From G963662905 sp963676415 (lineage in GTDB: Bacteria > Bacteroidota > Bacteroidia > Bacteroidales > WRLA01): a stretch of DNA of 64,000 bases. Of the stretch, positions 51,401-60,700 are shown one piece after another; position 1 is the first letter of the stretch, and each line of letters starts with the position of its first letter. The stretch covers positions 2,728,001-2,792,000 of the forward strand of contig OY781097.1 of assembly GCA_963676415.1 (NCBI GenBank). The letters run 5' to 3'. Made by a program: the position numbers and the translations under genes. The notes beneath the pieces were generated by a model. That model made no database searches, was not told the DNA's origin, and saw only the letters and a program-made list of their open reading frames with translations.

Positions 51401-52279
51401 GTAATCATTGTATAAATTGGGATACAGCCTGTAACTTCCTGATTCCAGATATGGATTGAATTCCGGATTGTCTGTGGAAGCAAGGGTTTCGCTTTTAAGT
51501 GCGGTTTTTAATTTTTCATGATGAAGTGCCCAGTGATCAGGGCCATCTCCAAAAAACAATATGTAGTCTTCGGGATCAAAAGAACCGTCTTCCTCGCCAA
51601 TAACCTTAATGGCATTTTCATGAAGGTCGTCATAACGAAAAGCATAATTTGCATGCGACAGCATATCGCCTCCGTTTCCATATAGCCTGATGTTTGCCGG
51701 GTCGATATTGTCGGGGTTTAATCCGTATTCCTTCAACTCATCATAGGTTATTTTGTATAAACCATCTTCTTCGATGCGCAGGCGAAACCATCTTCCATCT
51801 TTAAGCACCGAATGTTTTTTATATACGAAAGACTGTATTTCTTCTGTTTTTACGGAGTATATATTATATTCTAAATCAAAGGATTTTACCAAAAATATTT
51901 TCCCGTCTTTTGCATAAACTGGAATTAATTTGATATTGGCATAGTGTTTTTTGTTTTCGGTACTATAGCGTATTTCATGTTTTGGTTTTGCACCGGTATT
52001 TTCCAAGTGTGGAAATTCAGAAAGGAAACTCTCCGAAACTATAATCTTTAAGTTGAGCCTGTTTGCGGCAGAAGCTAAAGGGATCCTGATTGTTACGAAT
52101 GGCAATGCCAATTCCCTGTCGATGAAACCATCCGTGGGCAGAGGAACTTTGATAAGCTCTCCTTCAGAGCTGAGAATGTTTTCTGAACCTTGCCAATTGA
52201 TGTCAATGGTGTTTTTGTTTTGTGCATTGGCAACGAATATGGCAAAAAGCAGAGAAATCAAGATTGTATATTTGTGCAT
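48422..52279 (-). CDS. porU: Type IX secretion C-terminal signal peptidase (sortase) PorU, intact copy
   Basis: 1285 residues, matching known PorU length. Signal peptide (1-19, LLFAIFVANAQ); N-terminal region with GRWFRLRIEEDGLYKITYDEL; gingipain-like C25 peptidase domain (about 540-900). In that domain the catalytic His is in NYTGHGGELGWSGEAI and the Cys in FITATCEFSRFDNPS. C-terminal beta domains end in a CTD-like tail (VKPNPFSTETKIRF, LPQGFYVCAMRIKNEYG). PorU removes the C-terminal signal from T9SS cargo and joins it to A-LPS at the cell surface. A second, frameshifted PorU-like gene lies 106 bases upstream, and porV follows. Confidence 0.94.
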   Translation of the reverse strand: MHKYTILISLLFAIFVANAQNKNTIDINWQGSENILSSEGELIKVPLPTDGFIDRELALPFVTIRIPLASAANRLNLKIIVSESFLSEFPHLENTGAKPKHEIRYSTENKKHYANIKLIPVYAKDGKIFLVKSFDLEYNIYSVKTEEIQSFVYKKHSVLKDGRWFRLRIEEDGLYKITYDELKEYGLNPDNIDPANIRLYGNGGDMLSHANYAFRYDDLHENAIKVIGEEDGSFDPEDYILFFGDGPDHWALHHEKLKTALKSETLASTDNPEFNPYLESGSYRLYPNLYNDYSYYFLTTDLGPGLRIQDDPQPLKPANTEVRQFLNYQGYNRDNLNLAHTGKLWFDKELFDETSQSFSFNFPHLIKDKRISMRTAAATRAFEPSTFTYKHENNEIGAINFKALKADQRRFIYAFYDDIQTYYTTDNGIFDFVADYDQPEASAIAWTDFVEYNVFERLVFRNNGFLFRDTESVSDTSVSRFVLESAPEKLAIWDVTDRLRPKNITYSLNNQNIEFTAETNTLREFFAFDVENAARKAEFVEEVPNQDLHSIEAQDIVIVTHPLFRPYAEELAEFHRNVDGFDVLVVEPQQIYNEFSSGAQDPMAIRLLMKMMYDRSNDPRKPGYLILYGDGSYDPKNRISPNHNFIPTVQAENSLNVANTYVTDDFYGLLDDNEGDTIYGQSVDIGIGRLIASSQEEAETINDKIFRFAEKSDSTRGIWRNTICLVADDSDKNLHLKQAEYLSDIITEESPFINLNKIYSDSYTIEKTTSGIINPGAKEAIKNQVEEGALVINYTGHGGELGWSGEAILDNTDIFNWRNINKMPLFITATCEFSRFDNPSLKSAGEYVFLEEQGGGYALFTTTRLAYATTNSGFNRAVYRNILTPKRGYEDLRIGDIFRFSKNENGNIDKLLNIVILGDPALKLPIPERDIQVKKIINLYSGQQTSEINGGSKIRLEGKIYHNNVHDAGFNGTVQIQLYDHVKTYQTLGQDNESYVADYQLQKDILFESCAIVTKGSFDAEMVIPNELHDNLSKGKLSFYAFSETSEAKGFDTTFLLGGTDPLAPPDTEGPKISLKLNDTNFTDGANTIPDVLLIAELSDESGINRGTQIGKDIIASLDQNNTPIVLNDYFVQKEGDYTQGSIRFPFTGLSEGPHIIRLKAWDTQNNSSEASITFKVIMKGNNMLITNLEVKPNPFSTETKIRFDHNLPPGLIHINFLVYDIEGRLVSAFERATHTAGKSIEPVVWNGTGLNGNKLPQGFYVCAMRIKNEYGDENTYYQKIIITN

Positions 52280-52384
52280 ATTATTTTTTTTAATAAAACC
52301 ATTAAAAATATATTTGGTTGCCTAAGTACATCTATTTCCAGGCGCAATAATACTGGACAAAAAAATATTTAACTATAAAAAAGC

Positions 52385-55300
52385 TTATCCATCAATAATT
52401 AATTTGGACGTTTTTGCGTCGAGATTGCCTTTTTTATCAATTAAACTAAGCCGGTAGATATAGATGCCCTGCTTCAGTTTTTCGCCTGAGTTTGCTTTCA
52501 AATTCCATTCGTTGCTGAAAGTACGGAATCCTTCGGGAATGATTTGTTCAGTGACATCATACACTAACCTACCGGTGATATCAAACACTTCCAAACGCAT
52601 TTGAATTTCATTGCCGGCCTGGTTGTGCTCAAAGATAAAACGTGTTTTGCTATGAGCCGGATTGGGGCCGTTGAGCAGGTCTTCAATGCGAATGCTTGAT
52701 GAGCGTACAACAACAAAATTGGTTTCAGCACTGGCGGAATTGTTCATTACGTCCCAAACCGTAATCTTAAGAGAGTGGTAACCTTCTGACAGGTCATGCA
52801 TTGGATACATAATGCTTCCTGTTTTAAAAGTATTCAGGTCTGCCTGATAATAATCATTAATGATCTTAATATCCTGAGTATTGTTGTCAAGCACTGCCGA
52901 GATATCGTGGCCAATGCCATTCCCAACCGTATTGATACCGTTTTCATCACGGACATAAGCCAGAAGCAGTGGGTTTTCACTGGTAATGCTTCCGGGAATA
53001 AAGTCTTCATTATTAATAAAGAGTTCTATTTCAGGTGGAGCATTATCTACAGGAGGATCATCACTGAAACCGCCAACCACAAAATTTTCATAGAAACCAT
53101 TGGCATCTTGCTTGTCATCACAGGCATAAAATGATATTTTTCCAAAGCCATAACTGTACACAATATCGTGGGGTACAATGAATGAGAAATCAAATTTTCC
53201 GTCTTCCACTTTCATTTCACCTTTAAATATGGCATTTTTGTATATGCTGAACGAAAATGGTGTGCTTTTGGGATCCTGTCCCAGAGTGGATATCTGCGAG
53301 GCCTTATCGTAAACCAAAGGATAAACTTTACCGTTAAAACCGGATAAAGGGTTTCCGCTCGGATCGCAAACTTCTCCTTTGATCTGAACAAGCGAAAGGG
53401 CGCTTATTGTATCCGGTGTTTCGGAAATAACTTTGTTGTTCATTTCCGTTATCTGTACTTTATTTTCAGGGAAAGCCAGTTTCAGGGCCGGATCACCAAG
53501 GAGCACGAATTTTTTGCCGTTGTCGTTGCCGCCATATTCTTTCTTCCCTTTTTTTAGGATATCGCCCAGCGCCCCGTATTGTCCATTGGTTTTGACAAAC
53601 ATATTATTAAATATGGCCTGATTTAATGCTGAGTTTGAGCTTCCATAGGTTTGGCGACTGGTAGTGTAAAGTGCAATTCCTCCTCCGGTTTCGCTTAAAA
53701 AGATCAGCTCGCCCGAAGCAGCACGGTCGGGGTCATCGTAACGGCTGAATTCGCAAGTTGCTGTAATAAACAAAGGCATATGCGTCAGGTTCGTCCATGA
53801 GCTGATATCTGAATTTTCCAAAACCCGCTCATGCGCCCAGCCCAGCTCGCCTCCATGCCCGGTATAATTCATGATTAAAGCACCACGGTCAATGCGGTTG
53901 TTTATGGCTTCTGTTGCTTCAGGATAGCGCTGGCCTCCCGGTGTGGAAACCTGCTCATAAGCATCCAGATAAATCTTATCGATATTAAACTGGCGGTAGT
54001 TTGTGTCAATATATGTGGCCAGATTATTCGCCTGTTTGATATGACTATTGTTGTCTTCGTCGTCAGCAACAAAGCAGATTACATTGCGCCAGCTGTTTAG
54101 AGTTTTGTCGTTTTTAGAATAATAGGCCCGTATTTTATTTACTGCATTTTTTGCCTGTTCAATGCTTTGTACCGGAAAACGTCCAATGCCAAGGTCAATC
54201 ACTCCTTCAGCATGATATCCTTCTGAGACATCAAAAAGCCCGAAATAATCATCGGTTGCAAAAGAATAAACCGGTCGCAACGATTCAGGAGATTGCCATG
54301 TGGGGACATAATTTGAATTTTCGCTAAGGATGTCTTTATAGTCGTAAGAAGCGTCTCCCAGGAGCAGAAGATACAGTAATTCTTCATCAGATTTCAGGGA
54401 TAGTTGCCTCACAAAATCGCGGATGGCAGTGATGTCCTGTGCGCCACTCGAAAATTCATTATAAACCTGTTGTGGTTCTACGATTGCAATATTCAGTTCA
54501 GGTCTTTTTTCCCGGTGAATTGCAGCCAATTCTTCGGCAGCAGGTCTGAATTCAGGATAGACCAATATAACATAATGTATGTCTTTTAAGGCATGGAGGT
54601 TTTGATTGCTGATCGTTTTGTCAAACTGTGGTTTGGGCAGGTTGTTGTCGCTAAAAAGTGCAAACTCCCTGATTGTGTCGGCTTTATATCGGAAATATGT
54701 TTGTCCGGAGGACGTTACGGTACTGATTTGTTTCGCATTAATCGGATCTTGGACATCCCATACCCTCAAGCCGGATTTAAAGTTTGATATTTTAAATTCC
54801 TGTATTTGGTTTTTGATATATGATGTGCCATTACGGAAAAGCGAAGTACTGCCCCTCCAATTAAGTTTCCTTTTAAAGTTAAGTTCAAAATAATCAAGCC
54901 ATCCAATACTGCTGCTCAAAGGGCGGTTATACTCTAATTTTAATGTGAATGCGGAACTGCCCAGGCTGAAACTGTTTTTGGAATATGTTGTCTTAGCATG
55001 CACGCTGTTCAATACATTTGTAATGGCTGATACGGTTTGGCTTAAAATGCTTTTGCCATTAATAGAATAAGTGAATTTTGAACTTGTAAAAGAACGTGCA
55101 CACACATTGCTGCTAATCACCAAAGGTTCGCTGGTCAGAAGGTCGGGAATGCTGTAATCATAGGTTTGTTCTGTATTTACATTGAACTGTTCGCCAAACC
55201 ATTGGCGCCCGGAAATGATAAGGTTATAAAGTTCTTCCTCAAAAAACAAATAGTCATCATAACTGCTCAGGCTGATGTCTGCGGTTTCATTTAATGAATT

Positions 55301-56199
55301 TATTGTGTTAATTCTTTTTCCTATATCGCCATTCAGGTTTAAAAAATAATAGGAATAATTATCGTACAAATGCAGGGTGTGCCGGAATATTTTTTCAACA
55401 GGATCGTACTGCCAGGTATTGGGCCCTTTTCCATAAAAAATTATGTAATCACCATTATCGAAGGAACCATCACCTCCATCTTGGATTAAAATTGCATTTT
55501 CTTGCAGTCCGTCATAGCGGCTTTCGTAATTTGCTTCGGGGAGCATTCCTCCACCATTTCCGAATAATTGGATATTGTCAGATTTTACATTTTCTAAACT
55601 GATTCCCACTTCTGAGAGCTGGGCGTAAGTTATTTTGTAGATGCCGGAATATGAAATTTTGAAGCGGTGCCAGTTTCCGCTCGATAAAGGGGAATTGTCA
55701 CGGAAAATTTCTTTGGCATTGATGTTTTCATTTTGATTATTAGTGCTTTTTGTTCGATTATCAGTTCTGCGGAGAGGAGCTTTTCAATATTTCCCGTAAG
55801 TTTATTTTTCCTCAACGGTAAAATTTGGACACCAACTAAGGTTGATGTATTGTCGTTCCATTTTGTGTGATTTATGATAATATTTTCATCAAGGTCAATT
55901 TGATCAGCGAGCTCTGAGGAAAAAGGGATTTCTTCAAAAATTTTGTCCTTCAACCTGAAATTTATTTCAAACTCAGTAAACCTTACAGGAAAACTGTGTT
56001 CATATACTGGCAAGGAATTGGCCTCAAAAAGTTCTTGGACAGCACCCTCAAAAGTGTGATTTAATGGAGGTAGTTGGTGATTGGCATACCAATGCAACGA
56101 AATTTGCGTTTTGTTAACAGAGGCGTGTTCGATTTGCTGAGCATAGATACTTGCTGCAAACCAAAAAGTTAAGAGAACTATAACCGAAAATCGAGTCAT
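52385..56199 (-). pseudogene. Second PorU-like C25 protease gene, interrupted by a one-base frameshift
   Basis: Two frames together make one PorU-like protein of about 1271 residues. The first, 56199 to 55630 (189 residues), has a signal peptide. The second, from about 55745 through 52385, continues it. In the second frame the DNA across the break reads NWHRFKISYSGIYKITYAQL, matching the PorU segment RWFRLRIEEDGLYKITYDEL. The switch falls at a run of five T (55747-55751, A on the coding strand); one extra base there would restore a single frame. The catalytic His (YTGHGGELGWAHE) and Cys (ITATCEFSRYDDP) and a CTD-like tail (GPNPAHSKTRF) are kept. It is either a recent lesion, a sequencing slip, or slippage-controlled expression. 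Domain content otherwise equals porU. Confidence 0.85.
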
Positions 56200-56502
56200 G
56201 GATGATTTATTTTATACTTAACTATAACTAATAAAATGCTAAAATATTTTAGCTTTGTGGTATATACAAGCAACTAATGGTTGGCTTTAACCCGGCTTTA
56301 ACAAATTTTAATATTTTTGCAGAGAAATGTGAAACTTATATGGCTTCAGATAGTATAAAGCAGAAAAGATTAAAAGCATTAGGAAGCGGATAGAGGTCAT
56401 TTTTGAATGTTCAGGGATAATTTCAGATGCCTGAAACACTTAATTTTTTGTTTAATTATTTTTTGTAATATTGTTTTTTGAAAAACGAACCCAAGACCTG
56501 AT
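56200..56502. promoter_or_regulatory. Divergent regulatory region between the second porU gene and sprF
   Basis: The 303-base gap is AT-rich. TATTTTTGC at 56312-56320 fits the -7 consensus for rightward transcription of sprF, giving a leader of about 180 bases. No hairpin, small ORF or dispersed repeat is evident. Nothing equally good is seen for the leftward porU genes. Confidence 0.5.
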
Positions 56503-57504
56503 ATGATAAAGAAGTTCACAATATATTTTAACATTGCCTTCCTTGTGTTGGTTTCGTTAAAAGGGTATTCGCAAGATCCTTCATTTTCACAGTTTTATGC
56601 TAACCCGCTTTATCTTAACCCTGCAATGACAGGTTCTAATTTTACACCCCGCCTCACCATTAATTATAGAAATCAATGGCCATCCCTTGATGTTAATTTT
56701 GTCACTTACAGTGCTACCTACGACCAATATATTGATAATATCAGTAGTTCTTTTGGTGTTATGGTTACAACAGACAGGGCAGGTGATGGAGTTTTAAATA
56801 CTTCTACTTTTTCTGGGTTTTACTCATATACACTTCGAATAAACAGGCATACCTATCTTAATGCAGGTTTGCAGGCCAGTTTTTACCAGCGCAAACTCGA
56901 TTGGCAGGAACTGATTTTTGATGATCAGATCAATCCTGTTCAAGGGGTTATTTATCCTACCAGTGAGCGAATGCCGGATAACCTGGATATTAATTTTGTT
57001 GATTTTTCAACAGGTTTGCTTTTAGGCTATAAAGATATCTTCTATGGAGGTTTGGCCATCCATCACCTTACAGAACCATATGATGGATTCTATAATGATA
57101 ACAACAGTAGGTTATCATCCAAGTTTACATTACATATGGGAGGGGTTATTGATACGGAGCGAAGAGGACGGGCAAGAAGACGGGAAGAAGCACTCACCAT
57201 TAGCCCGAATATTCTTTATCAGCAACATGAATCATTTAAACAGGTCAATGTGGGTGTTTACCTGAATCGGTTTCCCTTTGTTTTAGGAACATGGTATCGG
57301 CACAATATAGAAAACCCGGACGCGTTTATTGTAATGGTAGGCTTTAAACAGGAAACGTTTCAGTTTGGGTATAGCTATGATATTACGGTATCAAAGCTTA
57401 GAAATGTTACTGGGGGTGCCCACGAAATATCATTTCAGGTACGCTTTAAAAACCCACGTATGCGACGTCGGTCCGTTGATCGGATCCCATGCCCAAGCTT
57501 TTAA
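56503..57504 (+). CDS. sprF: PorP/SprF-family type IX secretion outer-membrane protein
   Basis: 333 residues. Signal peptide (about 1-23, LVSLKGYSQ), then the family opening DPSFSQFYANPLYLNPAMTGSNFTPRLTINYRNQWP and repeated barrel strands (SSSFGVMVTTDRAGDGVL, TYLNAGLQASFYQRKLDW). GYSYDITVSKLRNVTGGAHEISFQVRF (core SYDITVSKL) and a basic C-terminus close it. PorP is a T9SS component linked to the PorK/N ring, and SprF paralogues serve particular cargo. A free-standing copy beside gldJ could be either, so the symbol is tentative. gldJ begins 32 bases after its stop. Confidence 0.9.
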   Translation: MIKKFTIYFNIAFLVLVSLKGYSQDPSFSQFYANPLYLNPAMTGSNFTPRLTINYRNQWPSLDVNFVTYSATYDQYIDNISSSFGVMVTTDRAGDGVLNTSTFSGFYSYTLRINRHTYLNAGLQASFYQRKLDWQELIFDDQINPVQGVIYPTSERMPDNLDINFVDFSTGLLLGYKDIFYGGLAIHHLTEPYDGFYNDNNSRLSSKFTLHMGGVIDTERRGRARRREEALTISPNILYQQHESFKQVNVGVYLNRFPFVLGTWYRHNIENPDAFIVMVGFKQETFQFGYSYDITVSKLRNVTGGAHEISFQVRFKNPRMRRRSVDRIPCPSF

Positions 57505-57536
57505 ATTATTTGAAGAAGAAACAGACAAGCAAAATA

Positions 57537-59321
57537 ATGAAATACATGCATAGATATTCAGGAATCATTTATGGGATTATTGCCGTTGTTATCATAACAG
57601 GCATGAGTTCCTGCAGTTTTTTCAAGAAAAAAGGAGGTGGAGCGACCTCTGATGCAACAGGTTGGAGTTATAATGATGAGGTTTATAAAACGCCTCGTGC
57701 AGCTTCAATTGAGCAGGAAACAGGGCCTAACTTGGTTTTTGTTGAGGGAGGTGCTTTTACAATGGGAGCAACACAAGACAGGGTAATGTATGACTGGGAT
57801 AATTTACCAAGAAGGGTTACTGTAACCTCATTTTATATGGATCAGTCAGAAGTCACCAATCAGTTTTATAGGGATTTCCTTCATTGGCTTAAATTTGTTT
57901 ATTATAAAGATAACAACTCTACGGGTAACACAGCTCAGGCACCCTATGGTTACGTTTATACAATGGCATTACCCGACACCTTGGTCTGGCTCCAAAAGAT
58001 GTCATATAACGAGCCCATGGTAAATTTATATTTGAGACATCCTGCTTACAATGATTATCCCGTAGTTGGGGTGAACTGGTATCAGGCTCGCCGTTATGCA
58101 CAATGGCGCTCTGACAGGGTAAATGAGATGAGATTGATTAAAGAAGGAATTCTAAATCCCGAAACGGCTATCGATTTCAGTCGTGGGGTTATTGGTACAA
58201 ATGGCGAAGCACAACAATTTTCCGTGGATAGTTATTTGTCAGGAAATTTTAAGCCAACTGGTGACGTGATCAATCAAGAGGAACTTCCCCCTGATTATAC
58301 ACAGGTTTCTGGCGGGAGTAACGCTTCAGAAACTGGTACACGGGCGGTTCTAATGGAAGATGGGATTTTTCTTCCCGAATATCGCCTGCCAACAGAGGCA
58401 GAATGGGAGTATGCTGCAAAAGCATCGATTAATGCTAATGTATATGAGAATATTAAAGAACGCAAACGTTATCCTTGGTTAGGGACATCTACCCGTTCAG
58501 ATGACGTTGATGACCGCAATGCTTATGGAATGTTTAATGCAAACTTCAAAAGAGGCCGAGGAGATTATATGGGAATTGCCGGGACATTAAACGATGGCTA
58601 TGCCAGGCCTGCGCCCGTTAAGTCTTATATGCCTAACGATTTTGGAATTTACAATCTTGGAGGTAATGTTTCAGAGTGGGTTTTCGATATCTACAGGCAA
58701 TTGTCTTTTGAGGATATGGATGATATGAATCCTGTTCGAGGTAATTATTTTGAGGTGCCTGATAGAGCTGGTACTATAGACCCAGAAACCAATCGTATCG
58801 AAAGAGAGGCTATTACACCACAGAATGATTTTAAATTGCATAAAAGAAGAAATTTCAGAAGGGCAGATTACCGTAACTATCTTGATGGAGACTGGCAATC
58901 ATTATCAGCAAGTTCTACGAATCATGGAGCTGCCGGTGCTGGGAAATGGCAAAATTCAGGGAAATATCAAACACAAGACCCTTTAACAATGGATACAACA
59001 AGCGCTGCTTACAGCTATTACAATACACAAGCTGATGAAATTGTTGATCCTAATAAAAAACACTACAGCAGGCTTGAAAGTTCTGAACATACAAAACAAA
59101 TGTATAATACTGGTAATTACACAAATACAGGTGTTGAAGAAGCAACTTCTATGATAAATGATAATGCGCGTGTTTATAAAGGTGGAAGCTGGAAAGACCG
59201 TGCTTATTACCTGAACCCTAGTGTGCGCCGTTTCCTTGATGCCGACCTGGCTACTGATTATCTCGGATTCCGTTGTGTTATGGATCGGGTTGGGGCAACG
59301 ATCCCTGAAGGTGGTTATTAG
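57537..59321 (+). CDS. gldJ: Gliding motility/T9SS lipoprotein GldJ (FGE-sulfatase fold)
   Basis: 594 residues from the ATG at 57537; a longer frame overlaps sprF. A lipoprotein signal peptide ends GMSSC (Cys about 26). After a linker, the formylglycine-generating-enzyme-like domain starts with GPNLVFVEGGAFTMGATQDRVMYDWDNLPRRVTVTSFYMDQSEVTN, a pattern closer to GldJ than to GldK/PorK. It continues with YRLPTEAEWEYAAKA, NLGGNVSEWVFD and the closing VYKGGSWKDRAYYLNPSVRRFLDAD and LGFRCVMDR. GldJ stabilises the T9SS ring and its motor link in gliding Flavobacteriia. gldJ next to porU and porV is a known order. A terminator follows. Confidence 0.9.
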   Translation: MKYMHRYSGIIYGIIAVVIITGMSSCSFFKKKGGGATSDATGWSYNDEVYKTPRAASIEQETGPNLVFVEGGAFTMGATQDRVMYDWDNLPRRVTVTSFYMDQSEVTNQFYRDFLHWLKFVYYKDNNSTGNTAQAPYGYVYTMALPDTLVWLQKMSYNEPMVNLYLRHPAYNDYPVVGVNWYQARRYAQWRSDRVNEMRLIKEGILNPETAIDFSRGVIGTNGEAQQFSVDSYLSGNFKPTGDVINQEELPPDYTQVSGGSNASETGTRAVLMEDGIFLPEYRLPTEAEWEYAAKASINANVYENIKERKRYPWLGTSTRSDDVDDRNAYGMFNANFKRGRGDYMGIAGTLNDGYARPAPVKSYMPNDFGIYNLGGNVSEWVFDIYRQLSFEDMDDMNPVRGNYFEVPDRAGTIDPETNRIEREAITPQNDFKLHKRRNFRRADYRNYLDGDWQSLSASSTNHGAAGAGKWQNSGKYQTQDPLTMDTTSAAYSYYNTQADEIVDPNKKHYSRLESSEHTKQMYNTGNYTNTGVEEATSMINDNARVYKGGSWKDRAYYLNPSVRRFLDADLATDYLGFRCVMDRVGATIPEGGY

Positions 59322-59341
59322 AATTTACTAAAATATTATAC

Positions 59342-59374
59342 AAAAAAGCTGCCTGATTAAGGTGGCTTTTTTTA
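59342..59374 (+). terminator. Intrinsic terminator after gldJ
   Basis: AAAAAGCTGCC pairs with GGTGGCTTTTT (two G-U pairs), followed by further T residues. It lies 13 bases before the murF start. Confidence 0.75.
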
Positions 59375-59386
59375 TATCTTGCTGCT

Positions 59387-60700
59387 ATGGAAATTGAGAA
59401 AATCTATAATCGTATCAAGCCTTATATCAGACTGATCGAAACAGATACCCGAAAGTTAAAAACTAATGGAGTGTTTTTTGCCTTGAAAGGCGATAATTTC
59501 AATGGAAACCTTTTTGCTTCAAAAGCTCTTGAAATGGGGGCTTCTTCTGTGATTGTGGATGAATTGCATGATTTGTCCCCTTGCAATCAGGTGATCTTAG
59601 TGGATAATGTCCTGAACTGTTTACAAAAAATTGCTGCTTTTCATCGTAGTCAAATGTTGGCCAAGATTATTGGTATCACCGGGACGAATGGAAAAACAAC
59701 AACCAAAGAACTGATTCATTCTGTGCTTTCCACACAGTACAAAGTGCTTGCTACCGAGGGCAATCTGAACAATCATATTGGTGTCCCCTTAACTTTGCTA
59801 AAGATCAGGCCGGAACATGAAATCGCCATTATTGAGATGGGAGCAAATCATCCCGGAGAAATAAAATTGCTTGCATCTCTGGCAAAACCCGATCTTGGAT
59901 TGGTAACCAATGTCGGTAAAGCACATCTTGAAGGTTTTGGCTCTTTTGAAGGGGTCATAAAGACTAAAAAAGAATTGTACGACCAATTGGCTGAAGAAGG
60001 GAAAACTGTTTTCGTTTTTTCCGATCAGAAAGAATTGCTGCAGATGTCGGGGCAAATCGCCCAACGTTTGTTTTATTCCCTTGAAGATCAAGAAGCCTGG
60101 TGCTACGGTAAATGGCATTCCAAAAATGAAAACATACACCTGGAATGGCGTTGCAATGGCGTGGCTTCGGAGGTCGTTTCCCCTCTTTTTGGGAAATATA
60201 ATGCCACCAATATCCTGGCTGCTGTTTGCGTTGGCAATTATTTTAAACTCAACCCGGAGCAAATTGCTGATGGAATTCGTGCCTATATACCTGAAAATAA
60301 CCGTTCACAAAAACTGAAAACAGCAAAAGGGAACAATATTATTTTGGATGCCTATAACGCAAATCCGGTAAGTATGTCCTTGGCAATTGAGTCATTCCTG
60401 GAAAATCCAATTAAAAACTCTTGCCTGATTTTAGGCGATATGTTCGAATTAGGGGGCTATTCCCGAAATGAGCATGCTGCAATTATTGATCTACTTCTAT
60501 CGCATAAGGATAAATTTGAGATGGCCATTCTTGCAGGAAAGCATTTTCAGACAGTGCAAAAAGATGATCCGCAACTCGCTTTTTTTGAAAACAGAGAGGA
60601 GATTCCTGCAAGTTCCGTTTTATCTTCTTTTGTAAATAAAGATATTCTCATAAAAGGTTCACGGGGAATGAAATTAGAAAGTTTGCTGAAATATCTATAA
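59387..60700 (+). CDS. murF: UDP-N-acetylmuramoyl-tripeptide-D-alanyl-D-alanine ligase
   Basis: 437 residues. The N-terminal MurF domain (KPYIRLIETDTRKLKTNGVFFALKGDNFNG) precedes the Mur-ligase ATP loop GITGTNGKTTTKELI (about 103). GVPLTLLKIRPEHEIAIIEMGANHPGEIK, LVTNVGKAHLEGFGSFEGV and the C-terminal domain with LDAYNANPVSM and LILGDMFELG follow. It adds D-Ala-D-Ala to the UDP-MurNAc tripeptide in peptidoglycan synthesis. Its stop and the anmK start share one base (TAATG), so the two are translationally coupled: wall synthesis next to wall recycling. Confidence 0.96.
   Translation: MEIEKIYNRIKPYIRLIETDTRKLKTNGVFFALKGDNFNGNLFASKALEMGASSVIVDELHDLSPCNQVILVDNVLNCLQKIAAFHRSQMLAKIIGITGTNGKTTTKELIHSVLSTQYKVLATEGNLNNHIGVPLTLLKIRPEHEIAIIEMGANHPGEIKLLASLAKPDLGLVTNVGKAHLEGFGSFEGVIKTKKELYDQLAEEGKTVFVFSDQKELLQMSGQIAQRLFYSLEDQEAWCYGKWHSKNENIHLEWRCNGVASEVVSPLFGKYNATNILAAVCVGNYFKLNPEQIADGIRAYIPENNRSQKLKTAKGNNIILDAYNANPVSMSLAIESFLENPIKNSCLILGDMFELGGYSRNEHAAIIDLLLSHKDKFEMAILAGKHFQTVQKDDPQLAFFENREEIPASSVLSSFVNKDILIKGSRGMKLESLLKYL

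Noticed and set aside
55741..55755. Programmed -1 ribosomal frameshift at the second porU gene
   Set aside because: The bases in frame (GAA CAA AAA GCA) do not form a classical X XXY YYZ slippery heptamer and no downstream stimulatory hairpin was evident; a one-base deletion in the A run is simpler.
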